Positions 51,135 to 60,820 of a stretch of 64,000 nucleotides of DNA are shown in pieces. Under the pieces are notes generated by a model, which had not been told where the DNA came from, did no database searches, and saw only the letters and a program-made list of their open reading frames with translations. Every line of letters starts with the position of its first letter. Position 1 is the stretch's first letter. The position numbers were made by a program, and so were the translations under genes. The stretch spans positions 1 through 64,000 of the forward strand of contig JAIOZM010000011.1 of NCBI GenBank assembly GCA_021740585.1, written 5' to 3'. This DNA comes from Bacteroidales bacterium (GTDB taxonomy: Bacteria; Bacteroidota; Bacteroidia; Bacteroidales; GCA-2748055).

Positions 51135-51866
51135 ATGAAGAATTTTAGTAATTTATATATTTTTGGTTTTGCTTCTGTTCTTGTAATAGTAGTTGCGGCT
51201 CTGCTGTCTTTCGTTTCAGAGGGTCTTAAGCCACTTCAGGAACGAAATGTAGAAATCGAAAAGAAATTAGATATCTTAAGGTCGGTTGATATGACGGCCG
51301 GTATTGATGAGGCTGAAAACAAACCGGCTTTCATTGAAGAGATGTTTGCAAAGAATATTTCGGAAAGCTACGTGATAAATGCCAATGGCGATCTTCTTGA
51401 AGGAAGAGATGCATTTGCGATTGCTAAAGCACTTAAGGCTGAGATGCAACAACCAATAGAAACACGGGGATTGCCGATTTTTGTGGCGAATAATCCTGAA
51501 ACGGGCACTAAATATATCATTCCTGTTCTGGGAAAAGGACTATGGGGGCCAATCTGGGGTTATGTAGCATTAAATGATGATTATACAACTTTATATGGAA
51601 CTGTATTTGCCCATTCAAAAGAAACTCCGGGTCTCGGGGCCGAAATCAATACAGATTGGTTTATGGCAGCATTTAAGGGTAAGAAAATATTTGATGAGGA
51701 AGGGAATTTCACTTCCATTACAGTGGTAAAAAGCGGAGCCGATCCTAACGATCCTCACGGAGTGGATGCCATTTCAGGAGGAACAATTACCTCAAAAGCA
51801 CTGGAAGAAATGCTTCGGGATTGCTTAAATCCTTATGTGAATTACTTCAAAAAACAAATGAATTAA
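51135..51866 (+). CDS. nqrC: Na+-NQR subunit C
   Basis: FAHSKETPGLGAEI, DAISGGTITSKALEEML (FMN-Thr site). Confidence 0.95.
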   Translation: MKNFSNLYIFGFASVLVIVVAALLSFVSEGLKPLQERNVEIEKKLDILRSVDMTAGIDEAENKPAFIEEMFAKNISESYVINANGDLLEGRDAFAIAKALKAEMQQPIETRGLPIFVANNPETGTKYIIPVLGKGLWGPIWGYVALNDDYTTLYGTVFAHSKETPGLGAEINTDWFMAAFKGKKIFDEEGNFTSITVVKSGADPNDPHGVDAISGGTITSKALEEMLRDCLNPYVNYFKKQMN

Positions 51867-51883
51867 GAATTGATAATTACGAT

Positions 51884-52519
51884 ATGGAACCATTATTTTC
51901 AACAAAAAACTTAAAGCTGCTCAAAGAGCCGCTTAACGATAATAATCCAATAACCGTTCAGGTATTGGGTATTTGTTCAGCTTTGGCAATAACTGTGCAG
52001 TTGAAGCCTTCCATTGTTATGGCTCTTTCTGTTTTGGTTGTATTAGCTATCTCAAATGTGGTTATATCACTGCTTCGGAAAATGATTCCGCCAAGAATAA
52101 GGATTATTGTGCAATTGGTAGTTATCGCTGCGATGGTAATTCTTGTGGATGAAGTTCTTCAGGCATATGCTTATGATGTTAGTAAACAACTTTCTGTTTT
52201 TGTCGGACTTATTATTACTAACTGTATTATAATGGGCCGACTGGAAGCATTTGCCATGGCAAACAAACCCTGGCCTGCTTTCCTTGATGGTATAGGTAAT
52301 GCTGCCGGATATGGTGTAATATTAATTATTGTTGCCTTCTTCAGAGAACTGCTTGGATCTGGCACCATCTATGGACTTCAGGTAATTCCCGATTCGTTTT
52401 ATGAAGCAGGATATGCAAATAATGGCTTGATGATATTGCCTCCTATGGCTCTCGTTGTAGTGGGATTGATCATTTGGATCCAAAGAGGAAAGAATCAAAA
52501 ACTAATTGAAGAAAACTAA
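51884..52519 (+). CDS. nqrD: Na+-NQR subunit D
   Basis: GLIITNCIIMGRLEAFAMANKPWPAFLDGIGNAAGYG; in-frame ATG at 51884 preferred over the track start at 51821 inside nqrC. Confidence 0.95.
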   Translation: MEPLFSTKNLKLLKEPLNDNNPITVQVLGICSALAITVQLKPSIVMALSVLVVLAISNVVISLLRKMIPPRIRIIVQLVVIAAMVILVDEVLQAYAYDVSKQLSVFVGLIITNCIIMGRLEAFAMANKPWPAFLDGIGNAAGYGVILIIVAFFRELLGSGTIYGLQVIPDSFYEAGYANNGLMILPPMALVVVGLIIWIQRGKNQKLIEEN

Positions 52520-52539
52520 AAAAATAAAGATAATCCATT

Positions 52540-53157
52540 ATGGAAAACTTAGTAAATATATTCGTTAAGTCCATTTTTATCGATAACATGATATTCGCAT
52601 ACTTTTTGGGTATGTGTTCATATCTTGCGGTTTCGAAAACGGTGAAAACCTCCACAGGACTTGGAATAGCAGTGATTTTTGTATTGGGATTTACAGTTCC
52701 GGTCGATTTCCTGTTACAGAAATATGTGTTAGCCGAAGGCGCTTTAGCATGGTTAAGTCCATCTCTGGCCGATGTTGATCTTAGTTTTTTAAGCTTCATC
52801 ATGTTTATTGCTATTATTGCATCTATGGTTCAGTTGGTTGAAATGATTATTGAGAAATTTTCACCTGCACTCTATTCCTCACTTGGGATATTCCTTCCCC
52901 TTATAGCCGTAAACTGCGCTATTCTTGGAGGTTCCCTTTTTATGCAGGAAAGAGAATATGCTAATATTGCTGAGGCAACCTCTTTTGGTCTGGGGTCGGG
53001 CGTTGGCTGGTTCCTTGCTATTGTAGGAATTGCTGCGATTCGCGAAAAAATTAAGTATTCTAATGTTCCCGCTCCTTTGCGCGGACTCGGAATAACTTTC
53101 ATTATAACAGGACTTATGGGCATCGCGTTTATGAGTTTTATGGGAATTAAATTATAG
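52540..53157 (+). CDS. nqrE: Na+-NQR subunit E
   Basis: [45 protein letters not shown]. Confidence 0.95.
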   Translation: MENLVNIFVKSIFIDNMIFAYFLGMCSYLAVSKTVKTSTGLGIAVIFVLGFTVPVDFLLQKYVLAEGALAWLSPSLADVDLSFLSFIMFIAIIASMVQLVEMIIEKFSPALYSSLGIFLPLIAVNCAILGGSLFMQEREYANIAEATSFGLGSGVGWFLAIVGIAAIREKIKYSNVPAPLRGLGITFIITGLMGIAFMSFMGIKL

Positions 53158-53181
53158 TAATAATCAGGAATAATATAGGTT

Positions 53182-54435
53182 ATGATTTTATTAACAACAA
53201 AATTTGGCATCGTAGGAATAAGTATTGCTGTATTCCTTATCGTTATTCTTGCCCTGGTAATAGTACTTCTCTATGCCAGAAAAAAACTTACTCCACAAGG
53301 TGAAGTAAAACTTAAGGTAAACGAAAATGAGTATGAAGTGAATCCCGGATCTACCGTGCTTTCCACTTTGTCAAATCAGGGAATTTTTCTTCCCTCTGCT
53401 TGTGGTGGTGGCGGTACCTGTGGAATGTGCAGCTGCCAGGTGTTAGAAGGTGGTGGTTCAATTTTGCCAACCGAAACCGGATTCTTTACCCGGAAACAAC
53501 AACAACAAAACTGGCGCCTGGGATGTCAGGTTAAAGTGAGAGAAGATATGACCATTAAAATTCCTGAAGAAGTTATGGGGATAAAGAAATGGGAATGTGA
53601 AGTTATTTCTAACGATAACGTGGCGACCTTTATTAAGGAATTTGTGGTACGTCTACCTGAAGGCGAGACTCTGAATTTTAAATCGGGTGGATATGCACAG
53701 ATTGATGTTCCGAAAATCGATGTTGACTTTAAGGATATGGATATCAAGAAAGAGTTCAGAGATGAATGGGATAAGTTTAAAATGTGGGATCTGAAAATGA
53801 AGAATCCGGAAGAAACCTACCGGGCTTATTCAATGGCGAACCACCCTGCTGAAGGAAATATCGTTATGCTGAATATAAGAATAGCCACACCACCTTGGGA
53901 CAGAACCAAAGGCGCCTTTGCAAATGTGAATCCCGGAATTTGTTCATCCTATATTTTCTCGCGCAAGCCGGGCGATAAAGTTACTGTTTCAGGACCTTAT
54001 GGCGAATTCTTCATTAAAGAAACAGATAAAGAAATGATGTATATTGGTGGTGGAGCAGGAATGGCACCTCTGAGATCACATATTTTCCACCTTTTCCATA
54101 CCTTAAAAACAGACAGGCAAGTAACCTATTGGTATGGCGCCAGATCGAAAAGAGAAATTTTCTATGAAGATCATTTCAGAGAAATTGAAAAGAAATTTCC
54201 AAACTTCAAATTTAATATTGCACTCTCCGAACCCGACCCCGCCGATAACTGGAAAGGATATACCGGCTTTATTCATCAGGTTGTGCAGGACGAGTATCTG
54301 AGTAAGCACGAAGAACCGGAAGAAATTGAATATTATCTCTGCGGACCGCCAATGATGAACGATGCCGTTCAGAAGATGCTCTATGATTTGGGCGTTCCTG
54401 ATGAAATGGTCGACTTCGACGATTTCGGGGGATAG
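53182..54435 (+). CDS. nqrF: Na+-NQR subunit F
   Basis: [23 protein letters not shown] 2Fe-2S motif, [12 protein letters not shown] domain, [12 protein letters not shown]. Confidence 0.96.
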   Translation: MILLTTKFGIVGISIAVFLIVILALVIVLLYARKKLTPQGEVKLKVNENEYEVNPGSTVLSTLSNQGIFLPSACGGGGTCGMCSCQVLEGGGSILPTETGFFTRKQQQQNWRLGCQVKVREDMTIKIPEEVMGIKKWECEVISNDNVATFIKEFVVRLPEGETLNFKSGGYAQIDVPKIDVDFKDMDIKKEFRDEWDKFKMWDLKMKNPEETYRAYSMANHPAEGNIVMLNIRIATPPWDRTKGAFANVNPGICSSYIFSRKPGDKVTVSGPYGEFFIKETDKEMMYIGGGAGMAPLRSHIFHLFHTLKTDRQVTYWYGARSKREIFYEDHFREIEKKFPNFKFNIALSEPDPADNWKGYTGFIHQVVQDEYLSKHEEPEEIEYYLCGPPMMNDAVQKMLYDLGVPDEMVDFDDFGG

Positions 54436-54447
54436 GGTGAAGGTTAA

Positions 54448-54479
54448 TGTGATGGTGTGATGGTGTGATGGTGTGATGG
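54448..54479. repeat. 4 x 8-bp tandem repeat (TGTGATGG)
   Basis: Direct reading. Confidence 0.95.
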
Positions 54480-54605
54480 GACGCACGGCCCTGCGTCCGT
54501 GCAAGAGCCATAATTTAATAGCCGGCAGGCAAGGATGTAATTCATTTATTTAGAGTTTTCAGCCATCCCGTTATTGTAAGTTTTAGGTCATCGGGATATT
54601 GTGCC

Positions 54606-54738
54606 TTCGTTCCTCCGGTTCTTGAATCTTCGTTCCTCCGGTTCTTGAATCTTCGTTCCTCCGGTTCTTGAATCTTCGTCCATCCGGTTCTTGAATCTTC
54701 GTCCATCCGGTTCTTGAATCTTCGTCCATCCGGTTATT
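54606..54738. repeat. ~6 x 23-bp tandem repeat (TTCGTYCMTCCGGTTCTTGAATC)
   Basis: Five full copies in exact 23-bp register plus a partial sixth; two unit variants (TTCCTCC then TCCATCC). Confidence 0.95.
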
Positions 54739-54740
54739 GA

Positions 54741-54815
54741 GCGGAGTCGAAATAAGCGGAGTCGAAATAAGCGGAGTCGAAATAAGCGGAGTCGAAATAA
54801 GCGGAGTCGAAATAC
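54741..54815. repeat. 5 x 15-bp tandem repeat (GCGGAGTCGAAATAA)
   Basis: Direct reading; abuts the 23-bp array. Confidence 0.95.
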
Positions 54816-54867
54816 CGAAACATTCTGCCAGAAAAGCTCTCTAAACATTTTCATAAAAAATAATACC

Positions 54868-55881
54868 ATGCGCATATTTAGCAGCTTATTAATATTTACT
54901 GTTTTGCTGTTTTCTTCCTGCAATACAGAACGGAAATCTTTGGTTTATTACAAAATCTCCGGCTTTACTCAGGGAACTACCTATCATATGATATATGCCG
55001 TAAAAGACTCATTCAATTTGCAGGATGAGGTGGATTCTCTTTTACACGATTTCGATATGTCACTGTCTTCCTACGAGCCCAATTCAATGCTTTCGAAACT
55101 TAACCGCAATGAAAGTAATATTGTAGATGAGAATTTCATTAAACTATATGAAGCCGCCACTTCTGTTAATGCAGCATCTGAAGGGGCTTTTGATATAACC
55201 GTAATGCCTTTGGTGAATGCCTGGGGATTTGGTCCCGGCTTGAAAACAGAAATTGATTCATTTCTCATTGACAGTTTGTTGCAACTGGTTGGAATGGAGA
55301 AAATTCGGTTGGAAGGAAACCGGCTCATAAAAGCTAATCCTGATATAAGCATCGACGTAAATGCCATAGCACAAGGTTTTTCGGTGGATGTAATTGCCGG
55401 ATATTTTGATCAACTGGAAATTGAAAACTATATGGTGGAAATTGGTGGCGAATTAATTACCAAAGGATTAAATGCCAAAGGAACCGATTGGCGGGTAGGA
55501 ATCGACAGACCTGAATTTGGGAATATTTATCCCGGAGCCGATCTTGAAGCAATTATTTCTCTCTCCGGAAAAGCATTGGCTACCTCAGGGAATTACAGGA
55601 AATTCTATGAAGAAGATGGAGTGAAGTATTCCCATTCCATAAATCCAAAAACCGGCTATCCCGAAAAAAGCGATTTACTTAGCGCTACCATCATTGCCGA
55701 CAACTGCATGCTTGCCGATGCCTATGCAACGGCTTGTATGGTTATGGGCCTGGAGAAAAGTAAATTACTCATCAAAGCAACAGACGGAGTCGAGGCTTAC
55801 CTCATTTATGGCGATGAAGACGGGAAGTACCAGGTTTATTATTCAGAAGGATTTAAGAAGTATATTTTCAAAGAAATGTGA
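54868..55881 (+). CDS. apbE: FAD:protein FMN transferase
   Basis: MSSYEPNSMLSKLNR-type motif, GGELITKGLNAKGTDWRVGIDRP, ALATSGNYRKF, HSINPKTGYP. Confidence 0.94.
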   Translation: MRIFSSLLIFTVLLFSSCNTERKSLVYYKISGFTQGTTYHMIYAVKDSFNLQDEVDSLLHDFDMSLSSYEPNSMLSKLNRNESNIVDENFIKLYEAATSVNAASEGAFDITVMPLVNAWGFGPGLKTEIDSFLIDSLLQLVGMEKIRLEGNRLIKANPDISIDVNAIAQGFSVDVIAGYFDQLEIENYMVEIGGELITKGLNAKGTDWRVGIDRPEFGNIYPGADLEAIISLSGKALATSGNYRKFYEEDGVKYSHSINPKTGYPEKSDLLSATIIADNCMLADAYATACMVMGLEKSKLLIKATDGVEAYLIYGDEDGKYQVYYSEGFKKYIFKEM

Positions 55882-56008
55882 GGATAGTAAGGTAGTGCTC
55901 AGTGAAACTCAACTTTAGGGAGTTTACGAACCGAAAGTTATAAGTTGAACTAGTCCAGAGTATTCTCTCGGGATCAATGCGATAATGTAGTTAAGAGGTT
56001 ATGAGGAT

Positions 56009-56181
56009 TTAACCGCAATGGACGCAAAGGGTTTCGCAAGGTGCGCAAAATAGAATGATGGTGTGATGTGATAATAGCTAAATTTCTTCAATAAACATAT
56101 ACTGCGTCGCTGCAAAAAACAAAATCTTGCGATCTTTGGGGATTTCCTTTGGGTCCCGATAGCAATCGGGATTGCGGTTAA
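56009..56181. mobile_element. MITE-like inverted-repeat element with a nested palindrome
   Basis: Left end TTAACCGCAATGGACGCAAAGG; right end CCTTTGGGTCC[CGATAGCAATCGGG]ATTGCGGTTAA. Confidence 0.6.
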
Positions 56182-56234
56182 AAAATGTCCAGTTAGTTCT
56201 TAATTTTCGTAATGCAGATTCCTACACCACTACC

Positions 56235-56402
56235 CTAACATTCCCCGCCGCAACCACAAGAAACACCCTTATCAGCCAATTCAGGCGAAACAGCTGAACA
56301 TGAGCCTGCTTTGAATTCTGATTTTTTGTTGAATAATAACTTAATCGACAAACCCAGTACAGCAAAAACTAATAATACAGCGGATAATAGCAATACTTTC
56401 AT
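56235..56402 (-). CDS. Short single-TM Cys-rich protein (NqrM-like candidate); not in the ORF track
   Basis: 55 aa read from the minus strand: MKVLLLSAVLLVFAVLGLSIKLLFNKKSEFKAGSCSAVSPELADKGVSCGCGGEC*. Confidence 0.7.
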   Translation of the reverse strand: MKVLLLSAVLLVFAVLGLSIKLLFNKKSEFKAGSCSAVSPELADKGVSCGCGGEC

Positions 56403-56468
56403 GGAAATAGTGTTGGTTTCTTATGAAACAATCCGGAAGGAGAAAGGTTTTCTTAAAAGAGTAAAATT

Positions 56469-56684
56469 TTAACAGCAGGAGGCACAACCTTCACCCTTTT
56501 TACCTTTTCTGTGGCATTTGTATTCATCATGTTTTACACAAGTGATGCCTAATTTGCTCATTTCCTTATTATGGCCAATCATGTATTGTGGAAATCGTCC
56601 CTTTTCTTTAATCAGAATTTTTATGCCCATAAGAAGCATTCCTATGCTCAGAAGAGCGACCGATAATAACAAAATCTTTAACAA
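56469..56684 (-). CDS. Short single-TM Cys-rich membrane protein
   Basis: MLKILLLSVALLSIGMLLMGIKILIKEKGRFPQYMIGHNKEMSKLGITCVKHDEYKCHRKGKKGEGCASCC. Confidence 0.7.
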   Translation of the reverse strand: MLKILLLSVALLSIGMLLMGIKILIKEKGRFPQYMIGHNKEMSKLGITCVKHDEYKCHRKGKKGEGCASCC

Positions 56685-56836
56685 AGCGTGAACAAATTAG
56701 TGGATTTGATTGTCAAATTAACCTGACAAATTTAATTATTTTAACAGGATTAAAGAATGTTTTAAAGAACATTTTTGATTGTGATGTTAAAAGGACTATC
56801 CTTTGTAATTTAGTCCCTCCAAATTACAACGATTAA

Positions 56837-59260
56837 ATGAAAAATTCTCTTAATAATAGTTTACCGGGACACTTATCCAGAAATGAAATTCTTGAGGACT
56901 ATAAACTGGCTCATATTAGCAGACAGTGCAGTCTTCTTGCCAGAAAAGAAGTGCTTTCAGGAAAAGCCAAGTTTGGAATATTTGGTGATGGGAAAGAAGT
57001 TGCTCAGCTGGCTTTAGCCAGAACATTTCGAAAAGGTGACTGGAGATCGGGTTATTACAGGGATCAGACTTTTTTGTTTGCCACAGGAATAGCGGATCCA
57101 AAAGAATTTTTCGCGCAATTATACGGCGATACAGATCTTAGCCGAAATCCCGGAAACGGTGGAAGATCTTTTAATAACCACTTTGCCACCCGTCTGTTCG
57201 ATGGGGATGGACAATGGAAAAATCAACTGGCTATGACCAATACAGCGGCTGATTTATCGCCCACGGCAGGACAAATGCCTCGATTGATTGGTTTGGCCTA
57301 TGCTTCAAAATTATACAGAAACCTTCCCGAATTAAAGAATTCCAAATACTTTTCTGAAAAGGGAAATGAAGTGGCTTTCGGAACCATTGGTGATTCAAGC
57401 ACAGCCGAGGGGCATTTCTTTGAAACAATGAATGCTGCGGCTGTATTGCAGATCCCACTGGCTATGTCAGTGTGGGACGATGGCTATGGGATTTCTGTAA
57501 CCAAAGATCTGCAGATTGTTAAATCAAGTATTTCTGAGGCACTGAAAGGATTTGAGAAGGGAAAAAATACGAATGGAATTTATATTTATTATGCAAAAGG
57601 CTGGGATTATCCTGCTATGCTTAAAATATTTGCAGAAGGTGTTCAAAAAACAAGAGAAGAACATATTCCGGTATTATTTCATATCGATGAGCTAACCCAG
57701 CCCTATGGTCATTCCACTTCCGGGTCGCACGAAAGATATAAATCCAAGGAAAGACTTGAATGGGAAGCCGCTTACGATCCCATTGTTAAGATGAAAGAAT
57801 GGCTGATTAGTGCTGAAATAGCCACAGCAGAAGAACTTATAAATATTGAAGATGCCGCAACGGCTTTTGTTAAAAAAACCCAGCAAACAGCATGGCTTAA
57901 TTATCAAATGCCCATTAGGAAAGAGAAAGAGGAATTCCTGAAGCTGATCTCCGGAAGAGGATGTAATTGCCGCAACGATAAGGTTAACAAAGTAGATCTT
58001 CTGGCTAAAGATTTATCCCGTATTGCCAATCCAATCAGAAAAGATATTGTAAGCACTGCCAAACGGATTATGCGGCATGTTTGTATGGATTGTCCTGTAC
58101 GTACAGAATTACAGAAATCTGTCACCGAATGGATTAAGAATAAGAACAATGAAAACCACAACCGGTATAGCTCAAATCTGTATAATGAAGGACCTGACTC
58201 TGCACTTAAAGTAAAAATTATTGCTCCGGAATACAGGGGAGATGCTCAATTAATTTATGCCCGGGAAATTCTCCAGAAGAACTTCGATCATCTGTTTTCA
58301 AAATACGATAATCTTGTGACTTTTGGTGAAGATTCAGGTAAAATAGGGGACGTGAATAAAGGTCTTGAAGGCTTGCAGGAAAAGTACGGAAACCTGAGGG
58401 TTACCGATACAGGAATTCGTGAGACCACCATTATCGGACAGGGAATAGGATTAGCACTCAGAGGATTCAGGCCCATTGCGGAAATTCAGTATTTCGATTA
58501 TTTGTTATATGGACTTCAAACCATAAGCGACGATCTGGCCACATTGCACTGGAGAACAAATGCAGGTCAGTCTGCACCTTTAATTATCAGAACCCGGGGA
58601 CACCGGCTGGAGGGAATCTGGCATTCAGGATCGCCTTTGAGTATGGTGATTAATTCCATCAGAGGGGTGTATGTTTGCGTTCCCCGCGACATGACCCGGG
58701 CAGCGGGCTTTTACAATACTTTATTACAGGCGAACGATCCGGCACTGGTAATTGAACCCTTAAATGCCTACCGGCTTAAAGAGGCATTGCCCGAAAATAT
58801 TGGCGAGTTTACAGTTCCCCTGGGCATTCCTGAAATATTGGTTGAAGGCAGCGATATCACCCTGGTAAGCTACGGAAGCTGCGTGCGCATTGCACAATCG
58901 GCCATTGAGCAGTTAAAGGAATTTAATATAAGCGTGGAGCTTATCGATGTTCAGACACTTTTGCCCTTCGACACAAACCATATTATTCTCGAATCGATAA
59001 AGAAAACCGGCAGGGTAATCTTTTTTGATGAAGATGTACCCGGCGGAGCCACCGCTTTTATGATGCAAAAGGTAATAGAAGAACAGAAAGCCTTTTATTA
59101 TCTCGATTCAGAACCCAAAACCTTATCGGCCAACGAACACCGGCCTGCTTATGCGAGTGACGGCGATTATTTTTCAAATCCCAATGCAGAAGATGTGTTT
59201 GAGATGGTTTATGGAATGATGAATGAGGCAGATCCGGCGCGGTATCCGGAGATTTATTAA
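56837..59260 (+). CDS. Fused E1 alpha/beta 2-oxoacid (branched-chain type) dehydrogenase
   Basis: N-terminal TPP E1-alpha domain (GDSSTAEGHFFETMNAAAVLQIPL) fused to transketolase-like E1-beta (FGEDSGKIGDVNKGLEGLQEKYG). Confidence 0.9.
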   Translation: MKNSLNNSLPGHLSRNEILEDYKLAHISRQCSLLARKEVLSGKAKFGIFGDGKEVAQLALARTFRKGDWRSGYYRDQTFLFATGIADPKEFFAQLYGDTDLSRNPGNGGRSFNNHFATRLFDGDGQWKNQLAMTNTAADLSPTAGQMPRLIGLAYASKLYRNLPELKNSKYFSEKGNEVAFGTIGDSSTAEGHFFETMNAAAVLQIPLAMSVWDDGYGISVTKDLQIVKSSISEALKGFEKGKNTNGIYIYYAKGWDYPAMLKIFAEGVQKTREEHIPVLFHIDELTQPYGHSTSGSHERYKSKERLEWEAAYDPIVKMKEWLISAEIATAEELINIEDAATAFVKKTQQTAWLNYQMPIRKEKEEFLKLISGRGCNCRNDKVNKVDLLAKDLSRIANPIRKDIVSTAKRIMRHVCMDCPVRTELQKSVTEWIKNKNNENHNRYSSNLYNEGPDSALKVKIIAPEYRGDAQLIYAREILQKNFDHLFSKYDNLVTFGEDSGKIGDVNKGLEGLQEKYGNLRVTDTGIRETTIIGQGIGLALRGFRPIAEIQYFDYLLYGLQTISDDLATLHWRTNAGQSAPLIIRTRGHRLEGIWHSGSPLSMVINSIRGVYVCVPRDMTRAAGFYNTLLQANDPALVIEPLNAYRLKEALPENIGEFTVPLGIPEILVEGSDITLVSYGSCVRIAQSAIEQLKEFNISVELIDVQTLLPFDTNHIILESIKKTGRVIFFDEDVPGGATAFMMQKVIEEQKAFYYLDSEPKTLSANEHRPAYASDGDYFSNPNAEDVFEMVYGMMNEADPARYPEIY

Positions 59261-59434
59261 ATGTGGTATACATCCTATAGATTAAAATTTGCATTATCTC
59301 ATGCACTACCAATATTGAACTAAAATATCGGTTTGAAATATATGTATGATATGGGCAAGTTGAAAGCGGCGCATTAGGTTTGCGTTATACGGATGATATT
59401 ATTATATTTGCACGTACAAATAATATTTTAGATT

Positions 59435-59692
59435 ATGGATACGAAATTGACTTTAAAATTGGATAAGTATGTGATCGAAAAAGCAAAAGAATATGCATCT
59501 TCACATAAAAGGAGTCTTTCGCGATTGATAGAATCCTATCTTAAATCATTAATTGATAAAGAAGAGTCTGATTTAAAAAATGACATAAAGATATCTCCAT
59601 TTGTGAAAAGTATGTCAAGCGGGGTTAGGATACCAGTAGATTTTGATTATAAAAAAGAATATGGTGATTATTTATCAGAGAAATACAAATGA
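59435..59692 (+). CDS. DUF6364-like antitoxin
   Basis: TKLTLKLDKYVIEKAKEYASSHKRSLSRLIESYL; overlaps the PIN gene. Confidence 0.82.
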   Translation: MDTKLTLKLDKYVIEKAKEYASSHKRSLSRLIESYLKSLIDKEESDLKNDIKISPFVKSMSSGVRIPVDFDYKKEYGDYLSEKYK

Positions 59693-60111
59693 AAGATAAG
59701 TTATTCTTAGATACCAATGTAATGTTGGATTTACTTGGAGAAAGACTTCCTTTTTATGATTCTGTCGCCAAAATTGCAACTCTTGCTGATAAAGGGAAAG
59801 TAAAGTTAATTGTTTCAGCCCTTTCGTATTCGACTGTTTTTTATCTGCTTTCAAAATTCGAAGATAGTGAGATTGTTAAAGAGAAGCTTCGGAAATTTAA
59901 AGTGATTTGTGATACATCTGATTTGACGGATATGATTATTGATAAAGGACTTTCTTCAAAATTTTCTGACTTTGAAGACGGATTACAATACCATTGTGCA
60001 CTAAAAGCGGATGCTAATTTCATGATTACCAGAAATGGCAAGGATTTTATAGAATCTGAAATTCCGGTAATGACTCCTGACGAGTATTTAATCAGTATGA
60101 AGGATAGGTAA
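59689..60111 (+). CDS. PIN-domain toxin (VapC-like)
   Basis: LFLDTNVMLDLLGER, DFEDGLQYHCAL, MITRNGKDF. Confidence 0.9.
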   Translation: MKDKLFLDTNVMLDLLGERLPFYDSVAKIATLADKGKVKLIVSALSYSTVFYLLSKFEDSEIVKEKLRKFKVICDTSDLTDMIIDKGLSSKFSDFEDGLQYHCALKADANFMITRNGKDFIESEIPVMTPDEYLISMKDR

Positions 60112-60173
60112 TCAAAAATTCCCAAAGATCAAAGTGATTTAGCCAGATGCGAAACTTTATTGGCTGGTTAACA

Positions 60174-60294
60174 CTCACCCTCCAAAGCCAGCGACGGCGA
60201 TTATTTTTTTAATCCGAATGCCAAAGACGTTTTTGAATTGGCTTTTGCTATGATGAATGGGGTTGATTCGGCATGGTATCCGGAGATTTATTAG
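60174..60294 (+). pseudogene. Diverged second copy of the 3' end of the E1 dehydrogenase gene
   Basis: SDGDYFFNPNAKDVFELAFAMMNGVDSAWYPEIY* vs SDGDYFSNPNAEDVFEMVYGMMNEADPARYPEIY*, 24 of 34 identical by manual alignment. Confidence 0.85.
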
Positions 60295-60576
60295 GGCTTA
60301 AGATTTTGGGTACTTTCAGTTTTTACTTAATTATTGACTGAAAATGGAATCAACTTCTAATTATTTTGATACATGATATCCTTCAGATTTAAATTGCTTA
60401 TTTCTCCTTCAGAATTCAAAACCGGCATCCATCCAATAAGTAAATATTTTAATTTGAACACACCGATTTTAAAGCAAATCTTTCTTAATAATGATATAAG
60501 CCTTGCCTGAAGTAAAAATTTGTTGAACTTTTAAGAATTTCCGGGTAGTTTTTTGTAGCTTTATTTAACAAAGAAA

Positions 60577-60607
60577 AAAGCGATTTCGATAAATCGAAAC
60601 CGCTTTA
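60577..60607. terminator. Terminator-like hairpin
   Basis: AAAAGCGATTTCGATAAATCGAAACCGCTTT. Confidence 0.55.
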
Positions 60608-60770
60608 AATGTTTTCACAACCAATCGGGTATTTTAAGATACTCCTTTAGCTGTGTCAAAGATCGATAAAATACAACTTGAAAGCAATTCATAAATTTGA
60701 AAGTACATATATATATATTTGTTAGCAAAAATGCTGACAAACCTCTTCGCAAATAAAAAGCAAAAATATT

Positions 60771-60785
60771 TTACCAAATTGGTAA
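60771..60785. promoter_or_regulatory. Palindromic operator candidate upstream of higBA
   Basis: TTACCAA-A-TTGGTAA perfect palindrome, followed by TATCTTTG, similar to the Bacteroidota -7 element TAnnTTTG. Confidence 0.6.
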
Positions 60786-60820
60786 CTTATTTATATCTTT
60801 GTCACTTATAATGATCACAA

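Noticed and set aside
54606-54815. Possible CRISPR array
   Set aside because: Units are contiguous 23-bp or 15-bp repeats with no unique spacers and no cas genes nearby.
54588-54923. 111-aa minus-strand ORF with repeated FRLRL and KIQEPEERRFKNR segments
   Set aside because: It is the translation of the 15-bp and 23-bp tandem DNA repeats (both unit lengths keep a frame open); no independent coding evidence.
60138-60168. Imperfect stem TTTAGCCAG...CTGGTTAAC after the PIN gene as a third attC-like site
   Set aside because: Short arms, no AAC box on the left and no similarity to the other two attC-like sites.
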